Notes under the pieces: generated by a model
Seen by the model: the letters and a program-made list of their open reading frames with translations, nothing else
The model's database searches: none
What the model was told of the DNA's origin: nothing
Shown here: positions 54,411 through 64,000 of the stretch, piece after piece
How positions within the stretch are numbered: position 1 is the first letter of the stretch
Layout: every line of letters starts with the position of its first letter
Translations under genes and position numbers: made by a program
Origin: Ruegeria pomeroyi
GTDB lineage: Bacteria; Pseudomonadota; Alphaproteobacteria; Rhodobacterales; Rhodobacteraceae
DNA: 64,000 bases
Direction: 5' to 3'
Assembly (NCBI RefSeq): GCF_021405525.1
Contig: NZ_JAGQAG010000001.1
Location: forward strand, 1,550,001-1,614,000

Positions 54411-55412
54411 ATGAAATTCCTGACAACCGCCGCAACCGCGCTGGCCCTGACTGTGACCGCCGGTGCCGCCATGGCCGCCTGCGACGACGGCGAGATCGTG
54501 GTCAAATTTGCCCACGTGACCAATACCGACAAGCACCCCAAGGGGATCGCCGCCTCGCTTCTGGCCGAGCGCGTCAATGCCGAGATGAACGGCACCATGT
54601 GCATGGAGGTCTATCCGAACTCGACCCTCTACAATGATGACAAGGTGCTCGAGGCGATGTTGCAGGGCGATGTGCAACTGGCTGCGCCCTCGCTGTCGAA
54701 ATTCGAGAAGTTCACAAAGAAATTCCGCCTCTTCGATCTGCCCTTCATGTTCAAGAACGTGGATGCGGTGGACGCGTTCCAGACCTCGGATGCCGGTCAG
54801 GCCCTGCTCGACAGCATGCAGAAGCGTGGCCTTCAGGGCCTTGCCTATTGGCACAACGGCATGAAGCAGATGTCGGCGAGCAAGCCGCTTCTGGTACCGT
54901 CGGATGCCAACGGGCTGAAGTTCCGCGTTCAGTCCTCGGACGTGCTGGTCGCACAGATGGAAGCGATGGGCGCAAGCCCGCAGAAAATGGCCTTCTCCGA
55001 AGTCTATGGCGCGTTGCAGCAGGGCGTTGTCGACGGGCAGGAGAACACCTGGTCGAACATCTACGGCCAGAAGTTCTTTGAGGTACAGGACGGCACCACC
55101 GAGACCAACCACGGCATCATCGACTATCTGGTGGTGACCTCGGTCGACTGGCTGGACAGCCTGGATGCGGGCGTGCGCGACCAGTTCCTGACCATCCTCA
55201 AGGAAGTGACCGATGCCCGCAACGCGGAATCGACCAAGGTCAACAACGAGGCCCGCAACGCGATCCTCGCCGCCGGTGGTGTGGTGCGCGAGCTGAGCGC
55301 CGAGCAGCGCCAGGAATGGGTCGATACCATGAAGCCCGTCTGGGACAAGTTCGTGGACGACGTGGGCCAGGACGCCATCGACGCCGCCCAATCCATCAAC
55401 GCCTCGATGTAA
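54411..55412 (+). CDS. dctP: TRAP transporter substrate-binding protein DctP
   Basis: The 333-residue periplasmic protein has a signal peptide cleaved after AMA (residue 22). Its TRAP-family segments are VVKFAHVTNTDKHPKG, FRLFDLPFMFKN, and GLKFRVQSSDVLVAQMEAMGASPQKMAFSEVYGALQQGVVDGQENTW, with the conserved ligand-binding Arg in KFRV. Two cysteines (near 24 and 65) may pair. It delivers C4-dicarboxylates to DctQM. A terminator-like hairpin separates it from dctQ, consistent with higher dctP expression. Confidence 0.95.
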   Translation: MKFLTTAATALALTVTAGAAMAACDDGEIVVKFAHVTNTDKHPKGIAASLLAERVNAEMNGTMCMEVYPNSTLYNDDKVLEAMLQGDVQLAAPSLSKFEKFTKKFRLFDLPFMFKNVDAVDAFQTSDAGQALLDSMQKRGLQGLAYWHNGMKQMSASKPLLVPSDANGLKFRVQSSDVLVAQMEAMGASPQKMAFSEVYGALQQGVVDGQENTWSNIYGQKFFEVQDGTTETNHGIIDYLVVTSVDWLDSLDAGVRDQFLTILKEVTDARNAESTKVNNEARNAILAAGGVVRELSAEQRQEWVDTMKPVWDKFVDDVGQDAIDAAQSINASM

Positions 55413-55430
55413 TCCAGGCACAGCCTGACG

Positions 55431-55461
55431 GGGCGCGGGCAGGACTGTCCGCGCCCTTTTT
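55431..55461 (+). terminator. Attenuating hairpin between dctP and dctQ
   Basis: The stem GGGCGCGG/CCGCGCCC with a 10-base loop is followed by TTTTT, 18 bases after the dctP stop. Since dctQ and dctM must be read through from the same promoter, it is probably a partial terminator. Confidence 0.8.
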
Positions 55462-55484
55462 CATAAAAACAAGGGACGAGGGAC

Positions 55485-56156
55485 ATGCATCCGCACAAGA
55501 GCGAAAGCTGGGTGGATCGCATTGAAGAGACGATCATTGCCGTGCTGCTGGGCTTCATGACAGTGATCACCTTTGCCAATGTGGTCGCACGCTACGTGTT
55601 CAATCACAATATTCTCTGGGCGCTCGAACTGACGGTGTTCATGTTCGGCTGGCTGGTGCTGCTGGGCGCGAGCTATGCCGTCAAGAAGAACGCCCATCTG
55701 GGGGTCGACGCGGTCATCAACATGCTGTCGCCCAAGGGCCGCCATGTATTGGCGATGGTATCGGTCACTATCTGCATCCTGTTCACGTTGTTGCTGCTCA
55801 AGGGCGCGTGGGACTACTGGTCCAACTTCGCCAACCTGCCGCAGACCACCGGGCGCGTGTTTCCGACCGGGTTCGAGGACGAGTTCCGCCCCAAGGGCTG
55901 GTACGAGACCAACGACATCCCGCATCCGGCGATCCTGGGCTGGATGGAGACCGTGTTCAACGAGGGCGACGAATACGAGAAACTGCCGCGGCTTGTGCCC
56001 TATCTGGTGCTGCCGCTCAGCATGGGCCTGCTGCTGTGGCGGTTCCTGCAAGTGGCCCGCAGCATCTGGACCGGCGGGCAGGACCGCATGATAGCCAGCC
56101 ACGAGGCCGAGGACGAACTGGAAGAGGTTCGCGAGCAACTGGGGAAGGATGACTGA
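55485..56156 (+). CDS. dctQ: TRAP transporter small membrane subunit DctQ
   Basis: This 223-residue protein has four membrane segments, with the family blocks AVLLGFMTVITFANVVARYVF, WALELTVFMFGWLVLLGASYAVKKNAHLGVDAV, and C-terminal LVLPLSMGLLLWRFLQV. It is longer than typical DctQ (about 160-180) because an extra loop of some 50 residues (about 108-165, NLPQTTGRVFPTGFEDEF ...) lies between TM3 and TM4. The stop abuts the dctM ATG by a one-base overlap. Confidence 0.93.
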   Translation: MHPHKSESWVDRIEETIIAVLLGFMTVITFANVVARYVFNHNILWALELTVFMFGWLVLLGASYAVKKNAHLGVDAVINMLSPKGRHVLAMVSVTICILFTLLLLKGAWDYWSNFANLPQTTGRVFPTGFEDEFRPKGWYETNDIPHPAILGWMETVFNEGDEYEKLPRLVPYLVLPLSMGLLLWRFLQVARSIWTGGQDRMIASHEAEDELEEVREQLGKDD

Positions 56157-57553
56157 TGGACGTGGTGCTTCTCTTTGTGATGGTGGTGGGGTTCCTGCTG
56201 ATCGGGGTGCCCATCGCTGTTGCGCTCGGTTTCAGCTCGGTCCTGTTCCTGCTGATCTTCTCGGACAGTTCGCTCGCCTCGGTGGCGCAGACGCTGTTCC
56301 AGGCATTCGAGGGACATTTCACCCTGCTTGCGATCCCCTTCTTCATCCTCGCTTCGTCCTTCATGACCACGGGCGGGGTGGCACAGCGGATCATCCGGTT
56401 TGCCATCGCCTGTGTCGGCCACCTGCGCGGCGGTCTGGCGATCTCGGGCGTGTTTGCCTGCATGATGTTCGCGGCTCTGTCCGGGTCGTCCCCGGCGACG
56501 GTGGTGGCGATCGGGTCCATCGTCATCGCGGCGATGAAACAAGCGGGCTATACCAAGGAATTCGCCGCCGGTGTGATCTGTAACGCGGGCACGCTGGGTA
56601 TCCTGATCCCGCCTTCGATCGTGATGGTGGTCTATGCCGCCTCGGTCGAGGTCTCGGTGGGCCGGATGTTCCTGGCTGGCGTCATTCCGGGCATTCTGGC
56701 CGGTGTCATGCTGATGGTGGCGATCTATGTCATGGCCACTGTCAAGGGCATGCCCAAGGGCGACTGGGCCGGCTGGGGCGAGATCGGCGACAGTTTCCGC
56801 GACGCTTTGTGGGGGTTGATGCTGATCGTGGTGATCATGGTCGGTATCTACGGTATCCCCGGCATCACCAGCGCCATCTTCACGCCCACCGAGGCGGCGG
56901 CGGTGGCCTCGGTCTATGCCTTCCTGGTGGCCTCCTTCGTCTATCGCGACATGGGGCCGCTGGCGGCCGAGCATAACGGCGGCGTGCGCAAGAGCCTGCT
57001 GACCCGGCCGCTGGCACTGGTGGGAGCGTTCTTTCACAAGGATACCCGCAACACCCTGTTCGAGGCGGGCAAGCTGACCGTGACGCTGATGTTCGTGATC
57101 GCGAACGCGCTGATCCTGAAGCACGTTCTGACCGACGAGCAGGTGCCCCAACATGTGGCCAACGCGATGCTGTCGGCGGGTCTGGGCCCGATCACCTTCC
57201 TGATCGTGGTCAACGTGATCTTGCTGATCGGTGGCCAGTTCATGGAGCCCTCGGGCCTGCTGGTCATCGTGGCGCCGCTGGTGTTCCCGATCGCGATCGA
57301 GCTTGGGATCGATCCGATCCATCTGGGCATCATCATGGTGGTGAACATGGAAATCGGGATGATCACGCCGCCCGTGGGTCTGAATCTCTTCGTGACCTCG
57401 GGTGTGGCGGGGATGCCGATGATGAGCGTTGTGCGCGCGGCGCTTCCCTTCCTGGCTGTGCTCTTCGTCTTCCTGATCCTGGTCACCTATGTGCCCTGGC
57501 TGTCGACGGTGCTGCCAAACGCGCTCATGGGGCCAGAGATCATCATCAAGTAA
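56156..57553 (+). CDS. dctM: TRAP transporter large permease subunit DctM
   Basis: The 465-residue protein has about 12 membrane segments and forms the sodium-driven translocation channel. Family motifs are GHFTLLAIPFFILASSFMTTGGVAQRI, ALSGSSPATVVAIGSI, GTLGILIPPSIVMVVYA, FTPTEAAAVASVYAFLV, and GMITPPVGLNLFV. A cytoplasmic insert near residues 265-300 (HNGGVRKSLLTRPLALVG) is seen. It closes the dct operon ahead of a strong terminator. Confidence 0.95.
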   Translation: MDVVLLFVMVVGFLLIGVPIAVALGFSSVLFLLIFSDSSLASVAQTLFQAFEGHFTLLAIPFFILASSFMTTGGVAQRIIRFAIACVGHLRGGLAISGVFACMMFAALSGSSPATVVAIGSIVIAAMKQAGYTKEFAAGVICNAGTLGILIPPSIVMVVYAASVEVSVGRMFLAGVIPGILAGVMLMVAIYVMATVKGMPKGDWAGWGEIGDSFRDALWGLMLIVVIMVGIYGIPGITSAIFTPTEAAAVASVYAFLVASFVYRDMGPLAAEHNGGVRKSLLTRPLALVGAFFHKDTRNTLFEAGKLTVTLMFVIANALILKHVLTDEQVPQHVANAMLSAGLGPITFLIVVNVILLIGGQFMEPSGLLVIVAPLVFPIAIELGIDPIHLGIIMVVNMEIGMITPPVGLNLFVTSGVAGMPMMSVVRAALPFLAVLFVFLILVTYVPWLSTVLPNALMGPEIIIK

Positions 57554-57579
57554 CGGATGCGGCTCTAATCGAGAAACCA

Positions 57580-57610
57580 TGCCGGGCAGGGAAACTTGCC
57601 CGGCATTTTT
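57580..57610 (+). terminator. Intrinsic terminator of the dct operon
   Basis: The stem TGCCGGGCA/TGCCCGGCA with an 8-base loop is followed by TTTTT. It lies 27 bases after the dctM stop; the adenines before the stem could let it also stop the convergent GNAT transcript. Confidence 0.88.
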
Positions 57611-57643
57611 GTTTTCGGAGCTCTGCCTTTGCGGTTCGTCGCC

Positions 57644-58117
57644 TCAGCCCTCGGGGCGTGCTGCTACGCGCCGCTTCTGGAACCCGGTCTTGGACTGTTC
57701 GAAACCCGCGTCAAGATAGAAGCGCAGCACCTTGGCCTGGCGTGAACCGGTCATCAGCATGAGCTTGTAGCAGCCCGCCTCCCACGCCGCCGCCGTCGCA
57801 TGATCCAGCAGTGCCTTGCCAAATCCACGCTTTCTGAAATCGCCATGGGTCACCACATTTTCGATCAGCCCATAGGGGCTGCCGCCTCGCGTCAGGTTGG
57901 GAATGACGATCAGGGTGCAGGAGGCGACCAGAACATCCGCGACCTCGCCCACGAAGATGGCGCTGCCTTCGTAGCAGCTCAGTCGCGTCAGGATGCCCCG
58001 CGCCGCATCCGGCGCGGGCGGCGGCGCATCCTCGGGGTTGAGGTGCCGGTAGAGGTCGAACAATTGCGGCAGGTCGTCGGGCGATGCCTGCCGCACCGCG
58101 AGCGTTGGTGAGGTCAT
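57644..58117 (-). CDS. GNAT-family N-acetyltransferase
   Basis: The 157-residue protein has the GNAT fold: VRQASPDDLPQLFDLYRHLN, a central strand, acetyl-CoA loop VTHGDFRKRGFGKALLDHATAAAW (the RxxGxG/A pyrophosphate-binding motif), and C-terminal VLRFYLDAGFEQSKTGFQ. The acceptor is unknown. It converges on dctM and lies 43 bases downstream of tpiA on the same strand. Confidence 0.9.
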   Translation of the reverse strand: MTSPTLAVRQASPDDLPQLFDLYRHLNPEDAPPPAPDAARGILTRLSCYEGSAIFVGEVADVLVASCTLIVIPNLTRGGSPYGLIENVVTHGDFRKRGFGKALLDHATAAAWEAGCYKLMLMTGSRQAKVLRFYLDAGFEQSKTGFQKRRVAARPEG

Positions 58118-58160
58118 GCGGCCATGATCCCGAAGCAGCCCGCCGGGGGCAAGCTGTATA

Positions 58161-58916
58161 TCAGCCCGCCGCCTGTTCCAGCGCGGTGACGATGGGCGAG
58201 AAATCGGCGGCAGTCAGGCTGGCGCCACCGACCAGCGCGCCATCCACGTTCGAAACCGCAAAGATCTCGGCCGCGTTGCCCGGCTTGACCGAACCGCCAT
58301 AGAGCAGGCGGATCGCCTCGGCGGTTTCCGAGCCGAACCGCCCGATCAGCTGCTGGCGCAGCGTGTCGTGCACCTCGGCGATCTGCTCCAGCGTCGGCAC
58401 CAGCCCGGTGCCGATGGCCCAGACCGGCTCATAGGCGATCACCACCCGGCTGCCGTCGATCCCGTCGGGCACTGACCCGGCCAGTTGCGCGCAGACCACG
58501 TCGAGCGTCTGGCCCGCCTCACGCTGGGCCAGCGTCTCGCCGATGCAGATGATGGCGATCAGCCCGGCATCAAGCGCCGCGCGCGCCTTGTCGCAGACCT
58601 GAGCGTCGGTCTCGCCATGATCGGCGCGACGTTCGGAATGGCCGAGGATGACGGCGCTGGCACCGGCATCGGCCAGCATCGACGCGCTGATGTCACCGGT
58701 ATGGGCGCCTGCATTGGCGGCGTGGCAATCCTGGCCCCCGATCCGCACCCGGCTGCCACTGACGGCCTGAGCGGCACGGTAGAGCAGCGTGGCGGGCGGG
58801 CAGATCAGCAGATCGACAGTGGCGGCGGGATGCGCTCCGGCAATCGCCTCCAGCGCTGTCAGCGCTTCGCCGGTGCCGTTCATCTTCCAGTTTCCTGCCG
58901 CCAGTTTGCGCCGCAT
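58161..58916 (-). CDS. tpiA: Triosephosphate isomerase
   Basis: The 251-residue TIM barrel interconverts glyceraldehyde 3-phosphate and dihydroxyacetone phosphate. The catalytic residues are in place: Lys in GNWKMNG (residue 11), His in ILGHSERR (near 93), and Glu in [11 protein letters not shown] (near 165). The phosphate loop [14 protein letters not shown] and [11 protein letters not shown] are present. Full length. Confidence 0.97.
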   Translation of the reverse strand: MRRKLAAGNWKMNGTGEALTALEAIAGAHPAATVDLLICPPATLLYRAAQAVSGSRVRIGGQDCHAANAGAHTGDISASMLADAGASAVILGHSERRADHGETDAQVCDKARAALDAGLIAIICIGETLAQREAGQTLDVVCAQLAGSVPDGIDGSRVVIAYEPVWAIGTGLVPTLEQIAEVHDTLRQQLIGRFGSETAEAIRLLYGGSVKPGNAAEIFAVSNVDGALVGGASLTAADFSPIVTALEQAAG

Positions 58917-59014
58917 CGCTCTCTCCCGAAATAGCCGTCCAGAATGTCATCGGGTTCCGATAGCATCGGGGAAGGGGCGTGACAATCGCGGGTGGTGGGC
59001 GAGAGGGCCGGGGG

Positions 59015-59377
59015 TCAGCGGTTGGAAAGGCTTTCGTCGAACTTGATCGACTCCCCGCAACCGCAGGCATCGACCACGTTGGGGTTCTTGAACTTGAACC
59101 CGGATTCCAGCAGCGAGACCTCGTAGTCGATCTCGGTGCCGAACAGGAACATCTGTGCCATGGGCGCGATCAGGATGCGGGCGCCGTCCTGTTCGACCAC
59201 CTCGTCATGCGGGTCTGCCTGATCCACATAATCCATGGTGTATTCCATCCCGGCACATCCGCCTTTCTTGACGCCGATGCGCAGCCCGGTATGGCCGCCC
59301 TTGTCCATCAGGCGGGCGATCTGGGTCGCCGCCCGGGGGGTCATGGTCACCGCCTGCTTGCCGGGTATACCGAACAT
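59015..59377 (-). CDS. IscA/SufA-type iron-sulfur assembly protein (HesB family)
   Basis: The 120-residue A-type carrier has the three conserved cysteines: one in GVKKGGCAGMEY and two in CGCGES near the C-terminus. These hold a transient Fe-S cluster or iron. The ATG at 59377 is preferred over 59389 because GGAG lies six bases upstream. It lies downstream of the SufT-type gene on the same strand, as in SUF clusters, although a terminator-like hairpin and 300 bases separate them. Confidence 0.92.
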   Translation of the reverse strand: MFGIPGKQAVTMTPRAATQIARLMDKGGHTGLRIGVKKGGCAGMEYTMDYVDQADPHDEVVEQDGARILIAPMAQMFLFGTEIDYEVSLLESGFKFKNPNVVDACGCGESIKFDESLSNR

Positions 59378-59443
59378 GAAAGTCTCCATTGTCGCGCGTT
59401 GCCCTTAATCTAGGGCGCTTGGGGGCTTGGCTCAAGTGTGGCT

Positions 59444-59479
59444 GAAAGAAAGCGGGCCGCCCTCGGGCAAGAGCGGCCC
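59444..59479 (-). terminator. Terminator-like hairpin downstream of the SufT-type gene
   Basis: On the minus strand the stem GGGCCGC/GCGGCCC has a 12-base loop and is followed by a pyrimidine tail GCTTTCTTTC. It lies about 200 bases after the SufT-type stop and 70 before the IscA-type start. In the rest of the 300-base gap I see no gene. Confidence 0.65.
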
Positions 59480-59677
59480 CGTCTTTGCGGGCCCTGCCCG
59501 GGGAAGGCGCGGGACCCAGGGCCGGTGGTAACACCTTGTCCGGGTGTGGGTTAAGCCCGGGTACCAACTGCGGCAAGTCTGGCCGCGATCTGTAACGAAA
59601 GGATCAAGGCTGGGTGACGATCTTGTAAATGTTCTGCGACAAGGGCGGTTTTTCGACGAGAACTGCCCCTGTGCCGC

Positions 59678-60040
59678 TCACATGAAACCCAGTTCCAGCC
59701 GCGCCTCGTCGGACATCATCTCCATGCCCCAGGGCGGGTCCCAGGTCATTTCGACCTCGACCGATTTGACACCGGGCACGCTTTCGACCGCCGCTGCGAC
59801 CCAGCCGGGCATTTCGCCAGCCACCGGGCAGCCGGGCGCGGTCAGGGTCATGATCACCCGGACCTCGTTCTCGCCCGAGATCTCGACGGTATAGATCAGG
59901 CCCAACTCGAAGATATTGACCGGGATTTCGGGGTCATAGACCGTGCGGCAGGCCTCGACCACCGGTTCGTACAGATCGTGGTCGACGGAAGAGGGCGCAA
60001 TCAGCGGCGCGCCTTCCATGGGTTCTGTCGCGTGGGTCAT
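59678..60040 (-). CDS. SufT/MIP18-family (DUF59) Fe-S assembly protein
   Basis: The 120-residue protein has the DUF59 core: CRTVYDPEIPVNIFELGLIYTVEI, VIMTLTAPGCPVAGEMPGWV (with the conserved reactive Cys), and a C-terminal EMTWDPPWGMEMMSDEARLELGFM typical of SUF-linked members. It helps mature Fe-S proteins. sufBCDS are not in the window. It lies downstream of nfeD and is separated from it by the fourth tandem-hairpin site. Confidence 0.92.
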   Translation of the reverse strand: MTHATEPMEGAPLIAPSSVDHDLYEPVVEACRTVYDPEIPVNIFELGLIYTVEISGENEVRVIMTLTAPGCPVAGEMPGWVAAAVESVPGVKSVEVEMTWDPPWGMEMMSDEARLELGFM

Positions 60041-60127
60041 CGGGTCCTCGGCATGTTTCCTGAGCGATTATATAGGGAATGGGGCCGGGGGCGTCCAGAG
60101 GCAGGACACCCCTTGTTGCTGGGCGGG

Positions 60128-60176
60128 GGCCGGAAAAAATGAATTTTTCCGGCCTGTTTTCCGTGCCGGAAAACAG
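60128..60176. repeat. Tandem pair of perfect hairpins (copy 4)
   Basis: The first hairpin has arms GGCCGGAAAAA/TTTTTCCGGCC with a 5-base loop (60128-60154). The second has arms CTGTTTTCCG/CGGAAAACAG with a 3-base loop (60154-60176), sharing the boundary base. It lies seven bases beyond the nfeD stop. Confidence 0.87.
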
Positions 60177-60183
60177 ATCCGCC

Positions 60184-60456
60184 TCAGCCGTTGATGTCAT
60201 CCTTGAAGGTCTTCACCTGGCCTGAGGGCAGGGAAAACCTGTGCCTGAGCAGCAGCCAAGCGGCCAGCGACAGCGCGGCGAAGATCAACAACAACAGTGG
60301 CAGCGATGGCGTCACAATAAGCAGCAGCAGCCCGGTCACTGCCGCGCCGATGGCGAAGCCCAGAAAAATGAAACCTGGCAGCAGCATCTCGACGACGCCC
60401 AGAACCAGCGCAGCGGCAAGCCAGAGCCACCAGACGGACCAGAGCGCGTCAATCAT
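60184..60456 (-). CDS. NfeD-like membrane protein (short form)
   Basis: The 90-residue protein has an N-terminal membrane helix and a second pair (MLLPGFIFLGFAIGAAVTGLLLLIV, LPLLLLIFAALSLAAWLL), then a short C-terminal remnant of the OB domain (LPSGQVKTFKDDING). It is the YbbK-linked short NfeD, which partners the SPFH protein. It overlaps that gene by four bases. Confidence 0.9.
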   Translation of the reverse strand: MIDALWSVWWLWLAAALVLGVVEMLLPGFIFLGFAIGAAVTGLLLLIVTPSLPLLLLIFAALSLAAWLLLRHRFSLPSGQVKTFKDDING

Positions 60457-61346
60457 CCCTTGCCCCCTTTCAGCAGCTTGAAGGCGTCGCCAAAGGCTTC
60501 GAGCGCGTTGGCGGGCAGGATGATGGTCTGTTTCCCGGCACCATTGCCAAGCGCGTTCAACGCCTCGACCTGTTTCAGCGCCACCTGGTATTGCGCCGCC
60601 TCCAGCCCGTGCGCCGCGATGGCGCGCGCCACGACTTCGGTTGCATAGGCCTCGGCCTCGGCCTCGATGCGGCGGGCCTTGGCGGTCTGTTCGGCGGCAT
60701 AAAGCTCGGCGTCGGCGTTAAGTTCGACCGCGCGCTTGGCGCCTTCGGCCTTGGTCACCTGGGCGCGGCGTTCGCGTTCGGCGTTGAGCTGCTGCAGCAT
60801 GGCGTCGCGGGTGGCCTGATCCAGGTTCACATCCAGGATCTCGGCCCGTGTGACCTCGATCCCCCAGTCGTCCACCGCGTCCTCGACCGAGGCCTTTATG
60901 GTGGAGATCAGCTGCGCCCGGTTCGATTGCACCTCGTCCAGGTCCATCTTGCCGATCTCGGCCCGCACGATCCCGGCCACGGTGGTGGAGATCGCGCCGT
61001 CGACATCGCGGATGCGATAGACGGTCTTTTCCGGCTCGGTGATGCGGTAGAACACCGATGTGTCGACCTGCACCAGCACGTTGTCCTTGGTGATCGCGTC
61101 CTGGCTGGCGGTGGGCAATTGCCGTTCGAGGATCGAGATCTTGTGGCGGACAACATCGAGGAAGGGCACGATGAAGTTGATGCCCGGCCCCAGCACCGCG
61201 TGCAGCCGTCCGAAGCGTTCGACCACGTATTTCTCGGATTGCGGCACGATGCGGATGCCCTTGAGAATGACCACGACGATAAAGATCGCAGCGGCGAGAA
61301 AGACGATGTTCTGGCTGAAAAGGCCGATGATCTGGTCCTCGGTCAT
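60453..61346 (-). CDS. SPFH/stomatin-like membrane protein (QmcA family)
   Basis: The 297-residue protein has one N-terminal membrane helix (NIVFLAAAIFIVVVILKGI), followed by the SPFH domain (IVPQSEKYVVERFGRLHAVLGPGINFIVPFLD, LPTASQDAITKDNVLVQVD). A long helical Ala/Glu-rich coiled-coil region (LNAERERRAQVTKAEGAKRAVELNADAE) completes it. Such proteins form membrane microdomain cages and support protease control. The ATG at 61346 follows AGGGA; a longer frame to 61703 overlaps tgt. It is coupled to nfeD. Confidence 0.94.
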   Translation of the reverse strand: MTEDQIIGLFSQNIVFLAAAIFIVVVILKGIRIVPQSEKYVVERFGRLHAVLGPGINFIVPFLDVVRHKISILERQLPTASQDAITKDNVLVQVDTSVFYRITEPEKTVYRIRDVDGAISTTVAGIVRAEIGKMDLDEVQSNRAQLISTIKASVEDAVDDWGIEVTRAEILDVNLDQATRDAMLQQLNAERERRAQVTKAEGAKRAVELNADAELYAAEQTAKARRIEAEAEAYATEVVARAIAAHGLEAAQYQVALKQVEALNALGNGAGKQTIILPANALEAFGDAFKLLKGGKG

Positions 61347-61521
61347 GCTGTATCCCTGAATATTGTGTACTATGGTATACATATGGGGCGGGTGTTGCCG
61401 CCATTCAATACAGGTATGGGCTGTATCGCCCGCCGTGCAAAGGGGAAAGCGGGCGGGCCGCTTGCATTGCCGGCGCGCTTGGGGCAAAGCCTGCCCGGTT
61501 GACCCGAGCCGCGAGGATGAG

Positions 61522-62652
<1,131 letters not shown>

Positions 62653-62927
62653 CCGCGGGCGGGTGGGTCCGATGCCATGCCTTGATGGCATGCCAGAGTT
62701 GTGAAGAAAACCTTATCCCGCATTCTGCCGATAGGGCGGGAAGATGTTCCTGCCCTTTGCGGCTTGGAACAAAGGCGCGGCGCTGACCGCAATGGGCAGA
62801 TGTTCTTCTCTTTCGTCCGGATCTGCCTGAACTGTCTGCCCTTGCGGATCGGCGCCGAGGGCATAGTTGGGGCTGCACCGGCTGCGCTGGCCATCGCCGC
62901 CACCGGACGAGCACAGGAGAACCCACG

Positions 62928-64000
62928 ATGACCGAGACACTCTTTACCCCCCACAAGGCCGGCAATATCGCGTTGAAGAACCGCATCGTGATGGCACCGC
63001 TGACGCGGAACCGGGCAGATGACACAACTGGTGTCGTGTTCGACCGGCACGCGGAATACTACGCCCAGCGCGCCAGTGCCGGGCTGCTGATCACCGAGGG
63101 CGCGCAGATCAGCGCCGAGGGCAAGGGCTATATCCAGACGCCGGGCATCCATACGCCCGAACAGGTGGCCGCCTGGCGCAAGGTGACCGATGCGGTCCAT
63201 GCAAGGGGCGGTAAGATCGTGATCCAGCTCTGGCATGTTGGGCGGATCTCTCACACATCGCTGTTGCCGGGTGGTCAGGCGCCGGTTTCGGCCTCGGCGA
63301 TTGCGGCCAAGGCCAAGACCTTTACCCATGCCGGGTTCGAAAACACGTCGGAGCCGCGCGCGCTGGAGACGGATGAGATTGCCCGTGTCGTGGCCGACTA
63401 TGCTCACGCCACCCGGTGTGCGCGCGAGGCCGGGTTCGACGGTGTCGAGATCCATGCCGCCAACGGCTATCTCGTCGAGCAGTTCCTCAAGGATGGCAGC
63501 AACCGGCGGCAGGATGCCTATGGCGGGTCGGTCGAGAACCGCGCCCGGTTCCTGTTCGAAGTCGTCGATGCCGTCGTGGGCGCCTGGGATGCGGGCCATG
63601 TCGGCATCCGCCTGTCGCCCTTCTCGGATGTGAACGGTATTTCTGACAGCGACCCGATCGCCACCTATACGCCGGTGATCGAACGGCTGGATACCTATGG
63701 TCTGGCCTATCTGCACATGGTCGAGGGCCAGACCGGCGGTGCCCGCGAAGGGGCGTTCGACGATCTGCGCCAGCTCTGGACCGGGACCTATATGGGCAAT
63801 AACGGGTATGACCGGGCCAGCGCGATTGCGCGGGTGCGCTCGGGCGCGGTGGATCTGGTGGCCTTTGGCCGGCCGTACATTGCCAATCCCGACCTGGTCG
63901 AGCGGTTGACCGTCGACGCGCCGCTGAATGCAGGCGATACCGCCACCTATTACGGCGGCGGCGACGAAGGATATACCGACTATCCGGTGTTGCAGACGGC
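62928..64000 (+). CDS. Old yellow enzyme-type NADH:flavin oxidoreductase, 3'-truncated
   Basis: The first 357 codons are visible and run off the window. MTETLFTPHKAGNIALKNRI and APLTRNRA open the FMN-binding TIM barrel; further motifs are LITEGAQIS, IQLWHVGRISH, EIHAANGYLVEQFL, RQDAYGGSVENRARF, and VAFGRPYIANPDLVERL. This is close to N-ethylmaleimide reductase, about 365 residues, so only a few codons are missing. It reduces alpha,beta-unsaturated carbonyls or nitro compounds with NAD(P)H. AGGAGA precedes the ATG. The 275-base gap before it shows no convincing gene. Confidence 0.93.
   Translation, partial: MTETLFTPHKAGNIALKNRIVMAPLTRNRADDTTGVVFDRHAEYYAQRASAGLLITEGAQISAEGKGYIQTPGIHTPEQVAAWRKVTDAVHARGGKIVIQLWHVGRISHTSLLPGGQAPVSASAIAAKAKTFTHAGFENTSEPRALETDEIARVVADYAHATRCAREAGFDGVEIHAANGYLVEQFLKDGSNRRQDAYGGSVENRARFLFEVVDAVVGAWDAGHVGIRLSPFSDVNGISDSDPIATYTPVIERLDTYGLAYLHMVEGQTGGAREGAFDDLRQLWTGTYMGNNGYDRASAIARVRSGAVDLVAFGRPYIANPDLVERLTVDAPLNAGDTATYYGGGDEGYTDYPVLQT

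Noticed and set aside
62665-62695. ATGCCAT/ATGGCAT inverted repeat after tgt as terminator
   Set aside because: The stem is only seven bases with no T-run, so it is too weak to call.
62701-62931. Possible small gene starting GTG with MKKTLSRIL
   Set aside because: It has no ribosome-binding site, no family pattern, and its 3' end overlaps the start of the flavin oxidoreductase gene.

Overview
The window is a gene-dense, GC-rich stretch of an alphaproteobacterial chromosome, most likely from the Roseobacter group of Rhodobacterales (a Ruegeria-like marine bacterium). I infer this from protein similarity remembered for many genes, two stand-alone Hint-domain proteins, the surE-pcm-lipoprotein and tatABC arrangements, a DctPQM TRAP system, and intergenic elements ending in GGAGTATTT. 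No rRNA, tRNA, CRISPR array, transposase or phage gene was recognised. Both ends cut a gene: a peroxidase-related AhpD-family gene on the left and an old-yellow-enzyme gene on the right.

Layout. 1-5.8 kb: prfC, a cytochrome c', a Hint protein, an SDR lacking the usual YxxxK, and an AlkC-type DNA glycosylase. 6-15 kb: an ArsM-like methyltransferase, an orphan ABC ATPase, surE-pcm-LysM/M23 lipoprotein, a WYL regulator with a small ABM-like protein, tatABC and a DUF815 ATPase. 15-29 kb, mostly minus strand: SDR, a PilP/GspC-like small protein, purF, a second Hint protein, cvpA, radA, a PqiA-like protein, mlaF-mlaE-alr, a 2-oxoglutarate oxygenase, dnaB, pyrE and pyrC. 29.7-36.6 kb, minus strand: a surface-glycan cluster with three DxD glycosyltransferase modules, an FkbM methyltransferase, one intact and one degenerate sulfotransferase domain, and a degenerate alpha/beta-hydrolase-like protein. 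36.9-44.6 kb, plus strand: MoxR and VWA (CoxD/CoxE-like), an unrecognised three-gene cassette (Cys-rich protein, two-TM protein, HExxH protein), a split YeeE/YedE sulfur transporter, XdhC and a molybdopterin-binding protein. This looks like a molybdoenzyme maturation island without its enzyme. 44.8-51 kb: infC with a probable AUA start, fpr, and an assimilatory sulfate cluster (DUF934, APS reductase, sulfite reductase, DUF2849, cobA) facing an Lrp regulator. 51-57.6 kb: dctB-dctD-dctP-dctQ-dctM. 57.6-64 kb: GNAT, tpiA, an IscA-type and a SufT-type protein, nfeD-stomatin, tgt and the truncated oxidoreductase.

The most notable signals are these. DctD has lost the Walker A lysine and the GAFTGA loop, yet it sits next to two well-spaced palindromic operators. 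An uncharacterised metallopeptidase cassette lies inside the molybdoenzyme island. Four intergenic sites carry two perfect hairpins side by side, with unrelated stem sequences but one architecture. A composite GC-hairpin/GGAGTATTT element recurs downstream of genes and, twice, antisense to them.
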